64,000 bases of DNA from Bacteroidales bacterium M8. Its GTDB lineage: Bacteria; Bacteroidota; Bacteroidia; Bacteroidales; Muribaculaceae. Location of the stretch: the NCBI GenBank assembly GCA_001689495.1, contig LUJS01000015.1, forward strand, positions 1 through 64,000. The letters run 5' to 3'. Of this stretch, positions 56,642 through 64,000 are shown piece after piece. Below the pieces are notes generated by a model, which did no database searches, was not told the DNA's origin, and saw only the letters and a program-made list of their open reading frames with translations. The translations under genes and the position numbers were made by a program. Each line of letters opens with the position of its first letter. The first letter of the stretch is position 1.

Positions 56642-58687
56642 TTATTTCTTCATTCCTTTCTCAAGGAATTCGGTGAATCTGGGTATGTTTTCGTCATACG
56701 AGAAGGGGCCCGAGAGCAGCTGGCCTTTGTCGTTGAGTATGACGTAATAGGGCTGTGCGTTGGCGTTGAACTTATAGCGCTGCAGATAGCTCCACTTGTC
56801 GCCATAGGTGGTCAGCTTGACTTTCTTGCCATTCTCCTCTACCTCCATGGGCTGGGGCAGGGGGGCCTTTTCGTCGACCATGAGCTTTACGACCACGAAG
56901 TTGTCCGAAATCATGGCCTTGACATTCTCGTTGTCGAGCACTGCACCCTCCATCTTGCGGCAGTTGACGCAGCCGTGGCCCGAGAAGTCAATCAGCACGG
57001 GCTTGCCCTCTTCGCGGCCTATGCGCATGCCTTCCTCAAAGTCGTCATATTCGTGGAACGAGTTGCCATAGAGGTTGAAGTCCTGAGTATAGAGCGGGGG
57101 CACGAAGGCGCTGACGCCCTTGAGCGGCGCGCCCCAGAGGCCGGGGAGCAGGTAGACGGTGAATGCCAGAGAGGCCATGGCGAGGAAGAAGCGCGTCACG
57201 CCGATGCTCGAGTCGGCCTCGCCATAGTGCGAGAAGTTGAATTTGCCCAGCAGGTACAGGCCCAGCAGCAGGAAGATGACTATCCAGAGCGCGAGGAATA
57301 TCTCACGGTCGAGGACGTGCCAGCCGTAGGCAAGGTCGGCCACCGAGAGGAACTTGAGCGACAGGGCGAGCTCGACGAAACCAAGCACCACCTTGAGGGT
57401 GTTCATCCAGCCGCCCGAGCGGGGTGCGCTCTGGAGCATGGTGGGGAACATGGCAAAGAGCATGAAGGGGAGCGCGAGGGCGGTGGAGAATCCGAGCATG
57501 CCGATGGCGGGACCCCAGACATTGCCCATAGAGGCTGCCTCGACGAGCAGAGTGCCGATGATGGGGCCTGTGCAAGAGAACGACACGAGGGTCAGCGTGA
57601 ACGCCATGAAGAATATCGAGAGCAGTCCGGTGGTGCGCTCGGCGGTAGCGTCCATGCGGTTGGCCCACGACGAGGGGAGCTTGATCTCGAATGCTCCGAA
57701 GAACGAGATGGCGAAGACGACGAGCAGCAGGAAGAAGATGATGTTGCAGACCGCCGAGGTCGAGAGTGCGTTGAGCGAGCTTGCGCCGAATATGCCGGTG
57801 ATAATGAGGCCGAGTGCCACATATATGACGATGATCGAAACGCCATAGATGCAGGCGTCGACTATGGACTTGGACCTGTCCTTGCCTTTTTTGAGGAAGA
57901 AGCTGACGGTCATCGGAATCATGGGCCATACGCAGGGAGTGAAGAGGGCCACGAGTCCGCCGAGGAAACAGGTCAGGAAGATATACAGCAGCGATTTGCC
58001 GGCTATTTCGGCATTGTTGTCATTGCCCTCGAAGTCTACCGGCGCCCACAGATCGGGCGTGCCGTTGTCGGCCACGGGAGCGGTTGGGGTTGTCGACACG
58101 GTGTCGTTTGCGGCCTTGAGCGTATCTGCGGCGACAGCCTCGGGTGCAGCCGTCTCGGCTGTCTGTTCAGCCACGACGGGCTCCTCCTTTTTCTCCTCTT
58201 TCTTTTCTTCGGCTTTGGCTGCTTTCACTTTGGCCTTTCCCGAAAAAGAGAAATTGTCCTTGGACGGAGGTATGCAGTTCTGGTCGTTGCAGGCGCCATA
58301 GCGTATGTTTGCGTCGATCTTGAACTCGGGAGCCGTTGCGGTGAATTTCTGACGTATTGTCACCGACGTTGTCCACCACGAGAGTTCCATCTCGAAAATC
58401 TCGTCCATCTCCTTGTGGGCGGGAGCCGAGGGGACGAGTTTGCCGTCGAGTTTGGCTCCGTCAAGGTCGAAGGTAATGTCGAGGGGCTGGGGGCCTTCGC
58501 CGGCCGCAAAATCCCACGAATAGAGGTGCCAGCCTGCGTCGATGGCGGCCGTGAGGATGATTTCGCCTTTGTCATCGCCGGTCATTTTCATGTCGCCGGT
58601 CCATTTTACTGGGGTCATAATCTGCGCGACCGCCGAGAGGACGGCAGCGAAAACAGCCAGCATTGTAAGGGTGAGTCGTCGTGTCAT
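56642..58687 (-). CDS. dsbD: thiol:disulfide interchange protein DsbD
   Basis: This protein of 681 residues has a signal peptide, an N-terminal DsbD-alpha-like domain with a cysteine pair (YGACNDQNCIPP), and a lysine/glutamate-rich linker. About eight membrane helices follow, with the conserved cysteines in LVALFTPCVWPMIPMT and LVSFSCTGPIIG, then a thioredoxin-like C-terminal domain with SGHGCVNCRKMEG (CxxC, about residue 575). It carries electrons from the cytoplasm to periplasmic thiol proteins. ATG 58687 is used because the upstream ATG at 58741 lies before the -7 box. Confidence 0.93.
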   Translation of the reverse strand: MTRRLTLTMLAVFAAVLSAVAQIMTPVKWTGDMKMTGDDKGEIILTAAIDAGWHLYSWDFAAGEGPQPLDITFDLDGAKLDGKLVPSAPAHKEMDEIFEMELSWWTTSVTIRQKFTATAPEFKIDANIRYGACNDQNCIPPSKDNFSFSGKAKVKAAKAEEKKEEKKEEPVVAEQTAETAAPEAVAADTLKAANDTVSTTPTAPVADNGTPDLWAPVDFEGNDNNAEIAGKSLLYIFLTCFLGGLVALFTPCVWPMIPMTVSFFLKKGKDRSKSIVDACIYGVSIIVIYVALGLIITGIFGASSLNALSTSAVCNIIFFLLLVVFAISFFGAFEIKLPSSWANRMDATAERTTGLLSIFFMAFTLTLVSFSCTGPIIGTLLVEAASMGNVWGPAIGMLGFSTALALPFMLFAMFPTMLQSAPRSGGWMNTLKVVLGFVELALSLKFLSVADLAYGWHVLDREIFLALWIVIFLLLGLYLLGKFNFSHYGEADSSIGVTRFFLAMASLAFTVYLLPGLWGAPLKGVSAFVPPLYTQDFNLYGNSFHEYDDFEEGMRIGREEGKPVLIDFSGHGCVNCRKMEGAVLDNENVKAMISDNFVVVKLMVDEKAPLPQPMEVEENGKKVKLTTYGDKWSYLQRYKFNANAQPYYVILNDKGQLLSGPFSYDENIPRFTEFLEKGMKK

Positions 58688-58722
58688 CGTTCTTTTTGAT
58701 AGTGATTGGTCAAAAATGTTTG

Positions 58723-58730
58723 CAAAATTA
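58723..58730 (-). promoter_or_regulatory. -7 element of the dsbD promoter
   Basis: TAATTTTG on the minus strand predicts a start near 58718 and a leader of about 30 bases before ATG 58687. Confidence 0.45.
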
Positions 58731-58939
58731 CTAAATATCACCCTGATTTTGTGTTAAAAAGAGTTGAAAATGCAAATCTATGTGTAATATCAGCTTTTTT
58801 CTATAAGTTCTATCACTTTGGCACTTTCGGTCAGAACTGTCTTGTTTTCTTCGAGAGCAAGATTGTCGGTGAGCGTTTTCCTCAAGTTCTTATCTATACA
58901 AAGGCATGGCTTGGATAATGCGAAAGGAGGATTGGTAAA

Positions 58940-58973
58940 ATATACCCCGTCCGGGAGACAGGACGGGGTATAT
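58940..58973 (-). terminator. terminator of the rel-lipoprotein-yihY-ridA operon
   Basis: ATATACCCCGTCC (58940-58952) pairs perfectly with GGACGGGGTATAT (58961-58973), 12 bases after the ridA stop. TTACCAATCC follows on the minus strand, so the U-tract is weak. Confidence 0.7.
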
Positions 58974-58984
58974 TGTGCTGTATG

Positions 58985-59362
58985 TCAGATTGCGGCGATG
59001 ACCTCGACTTCGACGAGGACACCCTTGGGAAGGTCGCGCACGGCTACGGCCGAGCGGGCGGGGTAGGGTGCGGTGAAGAATTTGGCATAGACCTCGTTCA
59101 TGGGGGCGAAGTTGGCGATGTCAGAGAGGAAGACTGTCGTCTTGACTACGTTCTCGATGCCGGCGCCTGCGGCGTTGAGCAGGGCGAGGACGTTGGCCAG
59201 AGCCTGCTCGGTCTGGGCCTTGATGCCTCCGGGCACCTCGCCGTTGGCGGGATTGACGGGAATCTGACCCGAGCAGAACAGCATGTTGCCGACCTTGATG
59301 GCCTGACTGTAAGGACCGATTGCTGCGGGAGCCAGTTCGGTAGCAATGACTTCTTTTTTCAT
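58985..59362 (-). CDS. ridA: RidA-family enamine/imine deaminase
   Basis: This 125-residue protein has the complete RidA pattern: IGPYSQAIKVGNMLFCSGQI, PGGIKAQTEQALANVLALL, and the catalytic arginine in YPARSAVAVRDLPKG followed by VEVEVIAAI. RidA hydrolyses reactive 2-aminoacrylate made by serine/threonine dehydratases. It overlaps the preceding yihY-like gene by four bases (ATGA), so it is coupled to it as the last gene of the operon. Confidence 0.95.
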   Translation of the reverse strand: MKKEVIATELAPAAIGPYSQAIKVGNMLFCSGQIPVNPANGEVPGGIKAQTEQALANVLALLNAAGAGIENVVKTTVFLSDIANFAPMNEVYAKFFTAPYPARSAVAVRDLPKGVLVEVEVIAAI

Positions 59363-60744
59363 AGTCGTGTTTTGTTGGGGGTGTTAGTGTATGGAGTGAA
59401 TTCAATATCCTTGAGTTGGATGTCGCCCTTGGCGTCGCCTGCCACCCTGATTGCGCCGAGTTTGTCGGCCACGTCTTCAAACCGCTCGTCAAACGAGGCA
59501 AGGAACGACGACGCGCCATACGAATCGAGCGTATGGTTGACGTAGTTTAGTGTATAACGCTCGATGGGCAGCGCGGGTTGCACCGGCAGAATGGCCGGAT
59601 CGGCGTCGGCATCCCCCTCGGGCAACACCCTGACAAGCAGTCCGGCCGAGATGAGGGTATTGACCACGTCGGTGGCAAGACGTGCCGGGAGTGCGTATTG
59701 GCGCGAAATCTGGTTGACGGTGAGTGGCGACAGGGCCTCGTAGTGACGGCGGACTATCACCGTGAGTACGCTCACCGACACCTTGCGGCGATAGTTTCTT
59801 GATATGGTGCGTGTCTGGCGGTCATAGCTGAACATGGCTATGTTCTGGGCCGAGCTGCATATCAGCGCTCCGGCAAGTGTTATGAGCCACGACAGCTGCA
59901 TCCAGATGAGCATGAGGGGGAGAAACGAGAACGAGCCGTAGATGGCATTGTATTTCGATACGTACAACTGGCCGCTGACAAACAGCCATTGCAGTATCTG
60001 GAATCCGGTGCCGGCCAGCACGCCGGCCAGCAAGGCGTTCTTGAACTTGACCTTGGCGTTGGGTATCAGCATGTATGCCCCGGCAAAGAATAGCCAAGCC
60101 AGCACCACGCTGGCGCAGTCGAGCAGAAACTCGAGCATCGGACTCAGGAAGTTGGGCAGGAGTTTCTGTACCACGGACGACATGAACACCTGAAGGCCGC
60201 CCGAGCATATCATCAGTATGGGCAGGATGATGCAGATGGCCAGATAGTCTGTGACCTTGCGGAAGATTGAGCGGTCCACAGTGACGCCCCAGACCGTGTT
60301 GAAGGTCTCCTCCACGTTGTCAAGCAACGATATAATGGTCCAGAGCAGGAACACAAGGCCGACACCCACGAAGACCCCCTCTGATGCCTGTGCCAGACAG
60401 GTGTCGACAAACGAGAATGCCATCTCAAGCGCCTTGTGCTGCGACGGGAGATACTGGAACAGCTGGCTCTGCAGCATGTTCTGGAATCCGAATCCCCGAC
60501 CTATGGCAAATAGCAGGGCCAGTGCCGGAACGATGGCAAGGAGCGTCTGGTATGTCAGGGCATAGGCCTTGTTCTGCAAGTCGGTGCTCAGGAAGGTGCG
60601 GACAGTCAGGTTCAATGTCTTGACGGTGTTGACCTTGAGCGTGTTGCGGTGGTCTTCCCAGACGCCGTCCGAGCAGTATTGCCACAGTGCCGTCGACCGT
60701 TCGACAAGCCGTGTCCATTTCGAAGGAGAGGAGGGGGTGCTCAT
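59359..60744 (-). CDS. YihY/BrkB-family membrane protein with winged-helix tail
   Basis: This 461-residue protein has six predicted membrane helices in the YihY fold (ALTYQTLLAIVPALALLFAI, FVGVGLVFLLWTIISLLDNV, LMLIWMQLSWLITLAGALIC). A cytoplasmic C-terminal extension of about 130 residues contains a winged-helix-like part (PLTVNQISRQYALPARLATD, VVNTLISAGLLVRV). The family was wrongly called ribonuclease BN; its real role is unknown. It sits between the lipoprotein gene and ridA. Confidence 0.9.
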   Translation of the reverse strand: MSTPSSPSKWTRLVERSTALWQYCSDGVWEDHRNTLKVNTVKTLNLTVRTFLSTDLQNKAYALTYQTLLAIVPALALLFAIGRGFGFQNMLQSQLFQYLPSQHKALEMAFSFVDTCLAQASEGVFVGVGLVFLLWTIISLLDNVEETFNTVWGVTVDRSIFRKVTDYLAICIILPILMICSGGLQVFMSSVVQKLLPNFLSPMLEFLLDCASVVLAWLFFAGAYMLIPNAKVKFKNALLAGVLAGTGFQILQWLFVSGQLYVSKYNAIYGSFSFLPLMLIWMQLSWLITLAGALICSSAQNIAMFSYDRQTRTISRNYRRKVSVSVLTVIVRRHYEALSPLTVNQISRQYALPARLATDVVNTLISAGLLVRVLPEGDADADPAILPVQPALPIERYTLNYVNHTLDSYGASSFLASFDERFEDVADKLGAIRVAGDAKGDIQLKDIEFTPYTNTPNKTRL

Positions 60745-60756
60745 GTCTGTTGCGAA

Positions 60757-61602
60757 TTATTTCACGGAATCCTTTTCGACAAATGTCCTCGCAGCCTGCG
60801 AACGCGAGATCTCGAGGGCACGTGTCAGTCGTTCTTTCTCTATGGCCGCGACGCGGGCCTTGCGCATGGTCAGGGCATAGTCATACACGTCGGCGGTCTG
60901 GCTCACGGTCTTTTCGGGGAGTTTCACTGAGTACTGTGACCCACCCTCGCCACTGAACGTCAGGGTCAGCGGAGCATTGCGGTGGTCCAAGACATAGCGT
61001 CCCACGGTGTCGCATTCGGCGGCGATGAACGTGATTATCTCCGCGCCGCCCGATCTGTCGTTGCGCTCACCGTCGTGAGCCACTGTCGATGTCGAGGCCG
61101 ACGTGGTTCCGTCGGTCACGCTCACCGATGTCGATTTGACATTGCGCCCCTTGAGGGTCGAGATGATGTAGAAGTCGCCCTCGGGCGAGAGTCTTGCCTG
61201 TATTCCCGTGCTGTTGTGTACGGCATCGGGAGTCGCACCGGCGGCGATGTAATATCCCTCGATGGGATTGCTTACGAATTTGACGGTCGGCTTGAGTGTC
61301 TCGGCTCTGGCGGCGAGGACTGCCATAAGCGAGTCGGCGCTCTCGAGCCGGCGCAGGTTCAGCCCCTCGTTGGCCACTGACGCGATGTGTATGGCCTCGC
61401 GTCTCTGGTCTATGGCTCGGGGATAGGCCGTGCGCACCGAGTCGGCCAGACTAAGTGCCAGCGTGTAGTTACGGGTCTCGAGTGCCTGTGTGGCCTCGTC
61501 GACCAGACGCGACGCCTCCTTGACTCCGTTGGCGTCGCCGCAGGCGGCAAGCGCTCCGAGAGCCAGCAGGGATATTGCGGTTTTAGTTGCTGCGTTGAAC
61601 AT
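60757..61602 (-). CDS. uncharacterised lipoprotein
   Basis: This 281-residue protein has lipoprotein signal MFNAATKTAISLLALGALAAC, a helical N-terminal part (KEASRLVDEATQALETRNYT, ADSVRTAYPRAI), a beta-rich middle with threonine/serine repeats (VTDGTTSASTSTVAHDGE) and a helical charged end. I do not recognise the family. Its start overlaps the end of the rel gene by 20 bases and it is followed after 12 bases by the yihY-like gene, so it belongs to the same operon. Confidence 0.8.
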   Translation of the reverse strand: MFNAATKTAISLLALGALAACGDANGVKEASRLVDEATQALETRNYTLALSLADSVRTAYPRAIDQRREAIHIASVANEGLNLRRLESADSLMAVLAARAETLKPTVKFVSNPIEGYYIAAGATPDAVHNSTGIQARLSPEGDFYIISTLKGRNVKSTSVSVTDGTTSASTSTVAHDGERNDRSGGAEIITFIAAECDTVGRYVLDHRNAPLTLTFSGEGGSQYSVKLPEKTVSQTADVYDYALTMRKARVAAIEKERLTRALEISRSQAARTFVEKDSVK

Positions 61603-63778
61603 TCTTTATTCCTTTGACTGCTTGTATTTTCTTTATGACATTGTTCAGGGCCACGGTGTCGTTGACTCCGATCACCAGAAATCCCGAGAAAATGCCGTCA
61701 TGGCTTTCGATGGATATGTTGCGCAGTGCCACATCCCTCTCCTTGTTTATAACGGAGGTGATGTTCGTGACAATGCCTATGTCGTCCTGTCCGACTATCC
61801 TGATGGTCGCCGCAGTCTGGTTGCCGGTCTTGCCCGACCACCGCGTGCGTATGACACGATAGGGATAGCGCTGGTGTATGTGCGCGCTGTTGGGGCAGTC
61901 CTCGCGGTGTATCTTGACGACACCCTCCGACGATATGAAGCCGAATACCTTGTCGCCGAAGATCGGGTTGCAGCATTTGGCCATCCTGTAGTTCATGCCC
62001 CTTATGTTGTCGGTGCCTATCACCAGCACGTCGTCGTTGCGATTGCCATCCTGCGCGGTCGGGTCGGCCAGCTCGAATTCCTCGGCCGACCTCCTTTCCT
62101 CGGCGCGGCTGTCCGAGGCCTGAATGGAGTCGTATGTGGCGATGACGTCAGACGGGTCTATGATTTCGTCGGCCAGAGCCTTATAGAAGTCCGTGACCGT
62201 CTTGTATCCCATCTTCTTGATGGTGCGCATCAGGTCACCCTCCTCAAGCTCGATCTTGCGGTTCTTGCATCGGCGTTGCAGCAGTTCGCGGCCGAACTCG
62301 CTCGACCGGGCCGCACGCTCGTTGATGGTCTGGCGTATCTTGGTGCGTGCCTTTGCCGTGACCACGAGCGAGAGCCAGTCCTGCTTGGGAGTCTGCGATG
62401 GCGATGTTATCACCTCGACGGTGTCGCCCGAGTGCAGCTTGTAGCCGAGCTTGCGGTTGCGGCCGTTGACCTTGCCGCCCACGCACGAGCATCCGAGCTT
62501 GCTGTGGACTGCGAATGCGAAATCGAGCACGGTGGCGCCCAGCGGCAGACGGTGCAGGTCGCCCTGAGGCGTGAAGACGAAGACCTCCTTGTCATAGAGA
62601 TCCATCTTGAAGTTCTTCATCAGCTGCATCGGGCCCTCGGCTGTCTCGAGGATGTCGCGCACGTTGTTCATCCACTGGTCCAGCGAGCTCTCGCTCTTGA
62701 TGCCCTTGTATCGCCAGTGGGCTGCGAGGCCCTTCTCGGCCACGAGGTCCATGCGTCGGGTGCGTATCTGCACCTCGACCCATTTGTTGCCCGGGCCCAT
62801 CACCGTGGTGTGCAGCGACTCGTATCCGTTGCTCTTTGGGATGGTTATCCAGTCCTTGAGGCGCTTGGGGTTGCCCGTGTACATGTCGGTGACTATCGAG
62901 AACACCTTCCAGCACTCGGCCTTCTCGGTGTCCTTGGGCACGTCGAGTATGATGCGTATCGCAAAGAGATCATACACGCCCGACAGCTCGACCTGCTGCT
63001 TGCGCAGTTTGTTCCAGATCGAGTATATCGACTTCGTGCGCCCCTTTATCTCGTATTTCAGTCCGGTGGCGTCGAGCTTTTCGCGCAGGGGGGCTATGAA
63101 CGAGGCTATGTAGGCGTCGCGCTCGGTCTTGGTCTCGTTGAGGCCCCGGGCGATGCGTGTGTACGTCTCGCGCGAGGTATATTTGAGCGACATGTCCTCG
63201 AGCTCGCTCTTTATCTTGTACAGTCCGAGGCGGTGCGCCAGCGGAGCATAGAGATAGTTGGCCTCGAAGGCCGTGTCGGTCACGAATTTCTCGTCAGGGT
63301 GGTGGTTGATGGCCCGCATCAGGGTCAGGCGCTCCACGATCATTATGATTATGACGCGGATGTCGTCGGCCAGAGCCATGAGTAGGCGGCGGAAGTTGTC
63401 GGTCTTTACGACCGTCTGTTTTCCGTATAGCTTCGAGACCTTTGTCAGGCCCCCCACCAGTGTGGCCACGTCGGGCTCCCAGAGTCGCGATATGTGCTCA
63501 GTGCTCACCGCTCCGGCGCCGGCAAGCTGATAAAGCATGACGGCGAGCAGCATGTTGCGGTCGGGCGAGACCATCTCGCAGAGAGCTATGCCCGCCCTGA
63601 GCGACTCGTCGAGCGGGTTGATGTCATGCCGCGGCTGAAGCCTTATCCCGGCCTCGGCGGCATCCCTGTATATCTTTTTCACTGCCTCATAGTCGCCCGG
63701 AGCTGCTACGTCGGCGCTGAGCCTGAGCAGTGCCCGGACAAGTAACGGTGTCGACAATGAGGGGCTGGACTTTTCCAT
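61583..63778 (-). CDS. RelA/SpoT-family (p)ppGpp synthetase with degenerate hydrolase domain
   Basis: This 731-residue protein has the long-RSH order: HD-like hydrolase region, synthetase, TGS, helical and ACT domains. The synthetase is intact (GRTKSIYSIWNKLRKQQVEL, GYESLHTTVMGPG, EVQIRTRRMDLVAEKGLAAH), with RLKD near residue 307, the charge pattern of bifunctional enzymes. The hydrolase pocket is not: where active enzymes have AALLHD.VEDT it reads AVMLYQLAGAGAVS. TGS (EVFVFTPQGDLHRLP) and ACT (IVTNITSVINKERDVALRNI) are normal. It should make but not degrade (p)ppGpp. ATG 63778 is one likely start; 63811 is also in frame. Confidence 0.92.
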   Translation of the reverse strand: MEKSSPSLSTPLLVRALLRLSADVAAPGDYEAVKKIYRDAAEAGIRLQPRHDINPLDESLRAGIALCEMVSPDRNMLLAVMLYQLAGAGAVSTEHISRLWEPDVATLVGGLTKVSKLYGKQTVVKTDNFRRLLMALADDIRVIIIMIVERLTLMRAINHHPDEKFVTDTAFEANYLYAPLAHRLGLYKIKSELEDMSLKYTSRETYTRIARGLNETKTERDAYIASFIAPLREKLDATGLKYEIKGRTKSIYSIWNKLRKQQVELSGVYDLFAIRIILDVPKDTEKAECWKVFSIVTDMYTGNPKRLKDWITIPKSNGYESLHTTVMGPGNKWVEVQIRTRRMDLVAEKGLAAHWRYKGIKSESSLDQWMNNVRDILETAEGPMQLMKNFKMDLYDKEVFVFTPQGDLHRLPLGATVLDFAFAVHSKLGCSCVGGKVNGRNRKLGYKLHSGDTVEVITSPSQTPKQDWLSLVVTAKARTKIRQTINERAARSSEFGRELLQRRCKNRKIELEEGDLMRTIKKMGYKTVTDFYKALADEIIDPSDVIATYDSIQASDSRAEERRSAEEFELADPTAQDGNRNDDVLVIGTDNIRGMNYRMAKCCNPIFGDKVFGFISSEGVVKIHREDCPNSAHIHQRYPYRVIRTRWSGKTGNQTAATIRIVGQDDIGIVTNITSVINKERDVALRNISIESHDGIFSGFLVIGVNDTVALNNVIKKIQAVKGIKNVQRSN

Positions 63779-63801
63779 AAGCAAGCATGTTTGAAGAGAG
63801 C

Positions 63802-63824
63802 GGGGGAGCATCCGGCGCTCCCCC
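63802..63824 (-). terminator. hairpin after murA
   Basis: GGGGGAGC (63802-63809) pairs with GCTCCCCC (63817-63824), seven bases beyond the murA stop and 24 before the rel start. The following minus-strand bases CGCTCTCTTC are only weakly U-rich. Confidence 0.55.
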
Positions 63825-63830
63825 CGGTGT

Positions 63831-64000
63831 TCAGTCTCGGCGGTATATGCATGCCCCCACCGAGTTCAGGCGGGTGTCTATGGCCTCGTAACCACGGTCT
63901 ATCTGGTCGATGTTGTCGATGGTCGAGACCCCCTTGGCACTCATGGCGGCAATGAGCATGGCAATGCCGGCGCGTATGTCGGGCGAGTGCATCTTGTTGG
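63831..64000 (-). CDS. murA: UDP-N-acetylglucosamine 1-carboxyvinyltransferase, C-terminal end (partial)
   Basis: The last 55 codons on the minus strand read NKMHSPDIRAGIAMLIAAMS and then AKGVSTIDNIDQIDRGYEAI and end in ACIYRRD. This is the conserved end of MurA (SPDIRAG, QIDRGYE.ID.RL), the enzyme that adds enolpyruvate to UDP-GlcNAc in the first committed step of peptidoglycan synthesis. The rest of the gene lies beyond the window. A hairpin separates it from the rel gene. Confidence 0.92.
   Translation of the reverse strand, partial: NKMHSPDIRAGIAMLIAAMSAKGVSTIDNIDQIDRGYEAIDTRLNSVGACIYRRD

Noticed and set aside
56975..58699. 574-codon plus-strand frame opposite dsbD
   Set aside because: It is highly charged (E, G, H, R repeats) as expected from the complement of a hydrophobic membrane gene.
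61490..63385. 631-codon plus-strand frame opposite the rel gene
   Set aside because: The rel protein on the minus strand is unmistakable, and the antisense product has no recognisable domain.
1..64000. CRISPR arrays, rRNA genes, prophage or conjugative-element genes, replication origin
   Set aside because: No regular repeat-spacer array, rRNA sequence, phage or conjugation genes, or DnaA-box cluster was seen.

Overview
The window looks like a chromosomal segment of a gut Bacteroidales bacterium, most probably of the Muribaculaceae or a close relative. This is inferred from several things: promoters of the Bacteroidetes type (TTG or TTTG about 20 bases before TAnnTTTG), the bifunctional fucose-salvage enzyme Fkp, a DUF6377 regulator, a hybrid-two-component-like sensor with an AraC output domain, and many pectin-degrading lipoproteins and secreted enzymes. 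GC content is fairly high, so antisense frames carry long but meaningless open frames.

Left part, 1-11.8 kb. The 3' end of an IS3-family insertion sequence (1-1045) sits directly behind a minus-strand L-arabinose operon. In transcription order the operon is aldose 1-epimerase, sodium/sugar symporter, araD, araA, FGGY ribulokinase-like kinase and a Nudix hydrolase. An ECF sigma factor, a membrane anti-sigma-like protein and a secreted small protein form the next minus-strand operon, divergent from a DcaP-like outer-membrane porin.

Centre, 11.8-35 kb, is a plant-cell-wall (pectin) and deoxysugar region. It holds L-fucose isomerase with a RhaM-type mutarotase and a divergent AraC regulator, a GH28-GH105 fusion facing a PL10 pectate lyase across a symmetrical promoter, a DUF6377 TPR membrane regulator, a GH140 apiosidase-like enzyme, a parvulin isomerase, a GH95 enzyme, a 1224-residue multidomain CE8 pectin methylesterase and a PL1-like pectate lyase. 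The region closes with a membrane sensor that has the propeller and Y_Y_Y domains of a hybrid two-component system and an AraC-type DNA-binding domain, but no kinase or receiver. No SusC/SusD pair is present. Together the enzymes could remove methyl esters, cleave homogalacturonan and rhamnogalacturonan, trim apiose- and L-galactose- or fucose-containing side chains, and feed arabinose and fucose into catabolism.

Right part, 35-64 kb, is mainly housekeeping: guaB, an L,D-transpeptidase, an operon of TraB-like protein, ABC transporter and YtrA-like GntR regulator, a tRNA-Arg(CCU), a non-catalytic M16 protein coupled to an NlpC/P60 lipoprotein, HtrA/DegP, an SGNH hydrolase, the lysS-gpsA-pgi operon, fkp, an S9 peptidase, prs, a DUF6155-like protein, DsbD, and a relA/spoT-lipoprotein-yihY-ridA operon. 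The last 170 bases are the 3' end of murA.

The most unusual item is the kinase-less sensor at 32778-35027. Other points of interest are the divergent palindromic promoter of the two pectinase genes, a 21-base-spaced operator at fucI, a Rel protein with a degenerate hydrolase centre, and several genes whose promoter implies a (near-)leaderless mRNA.
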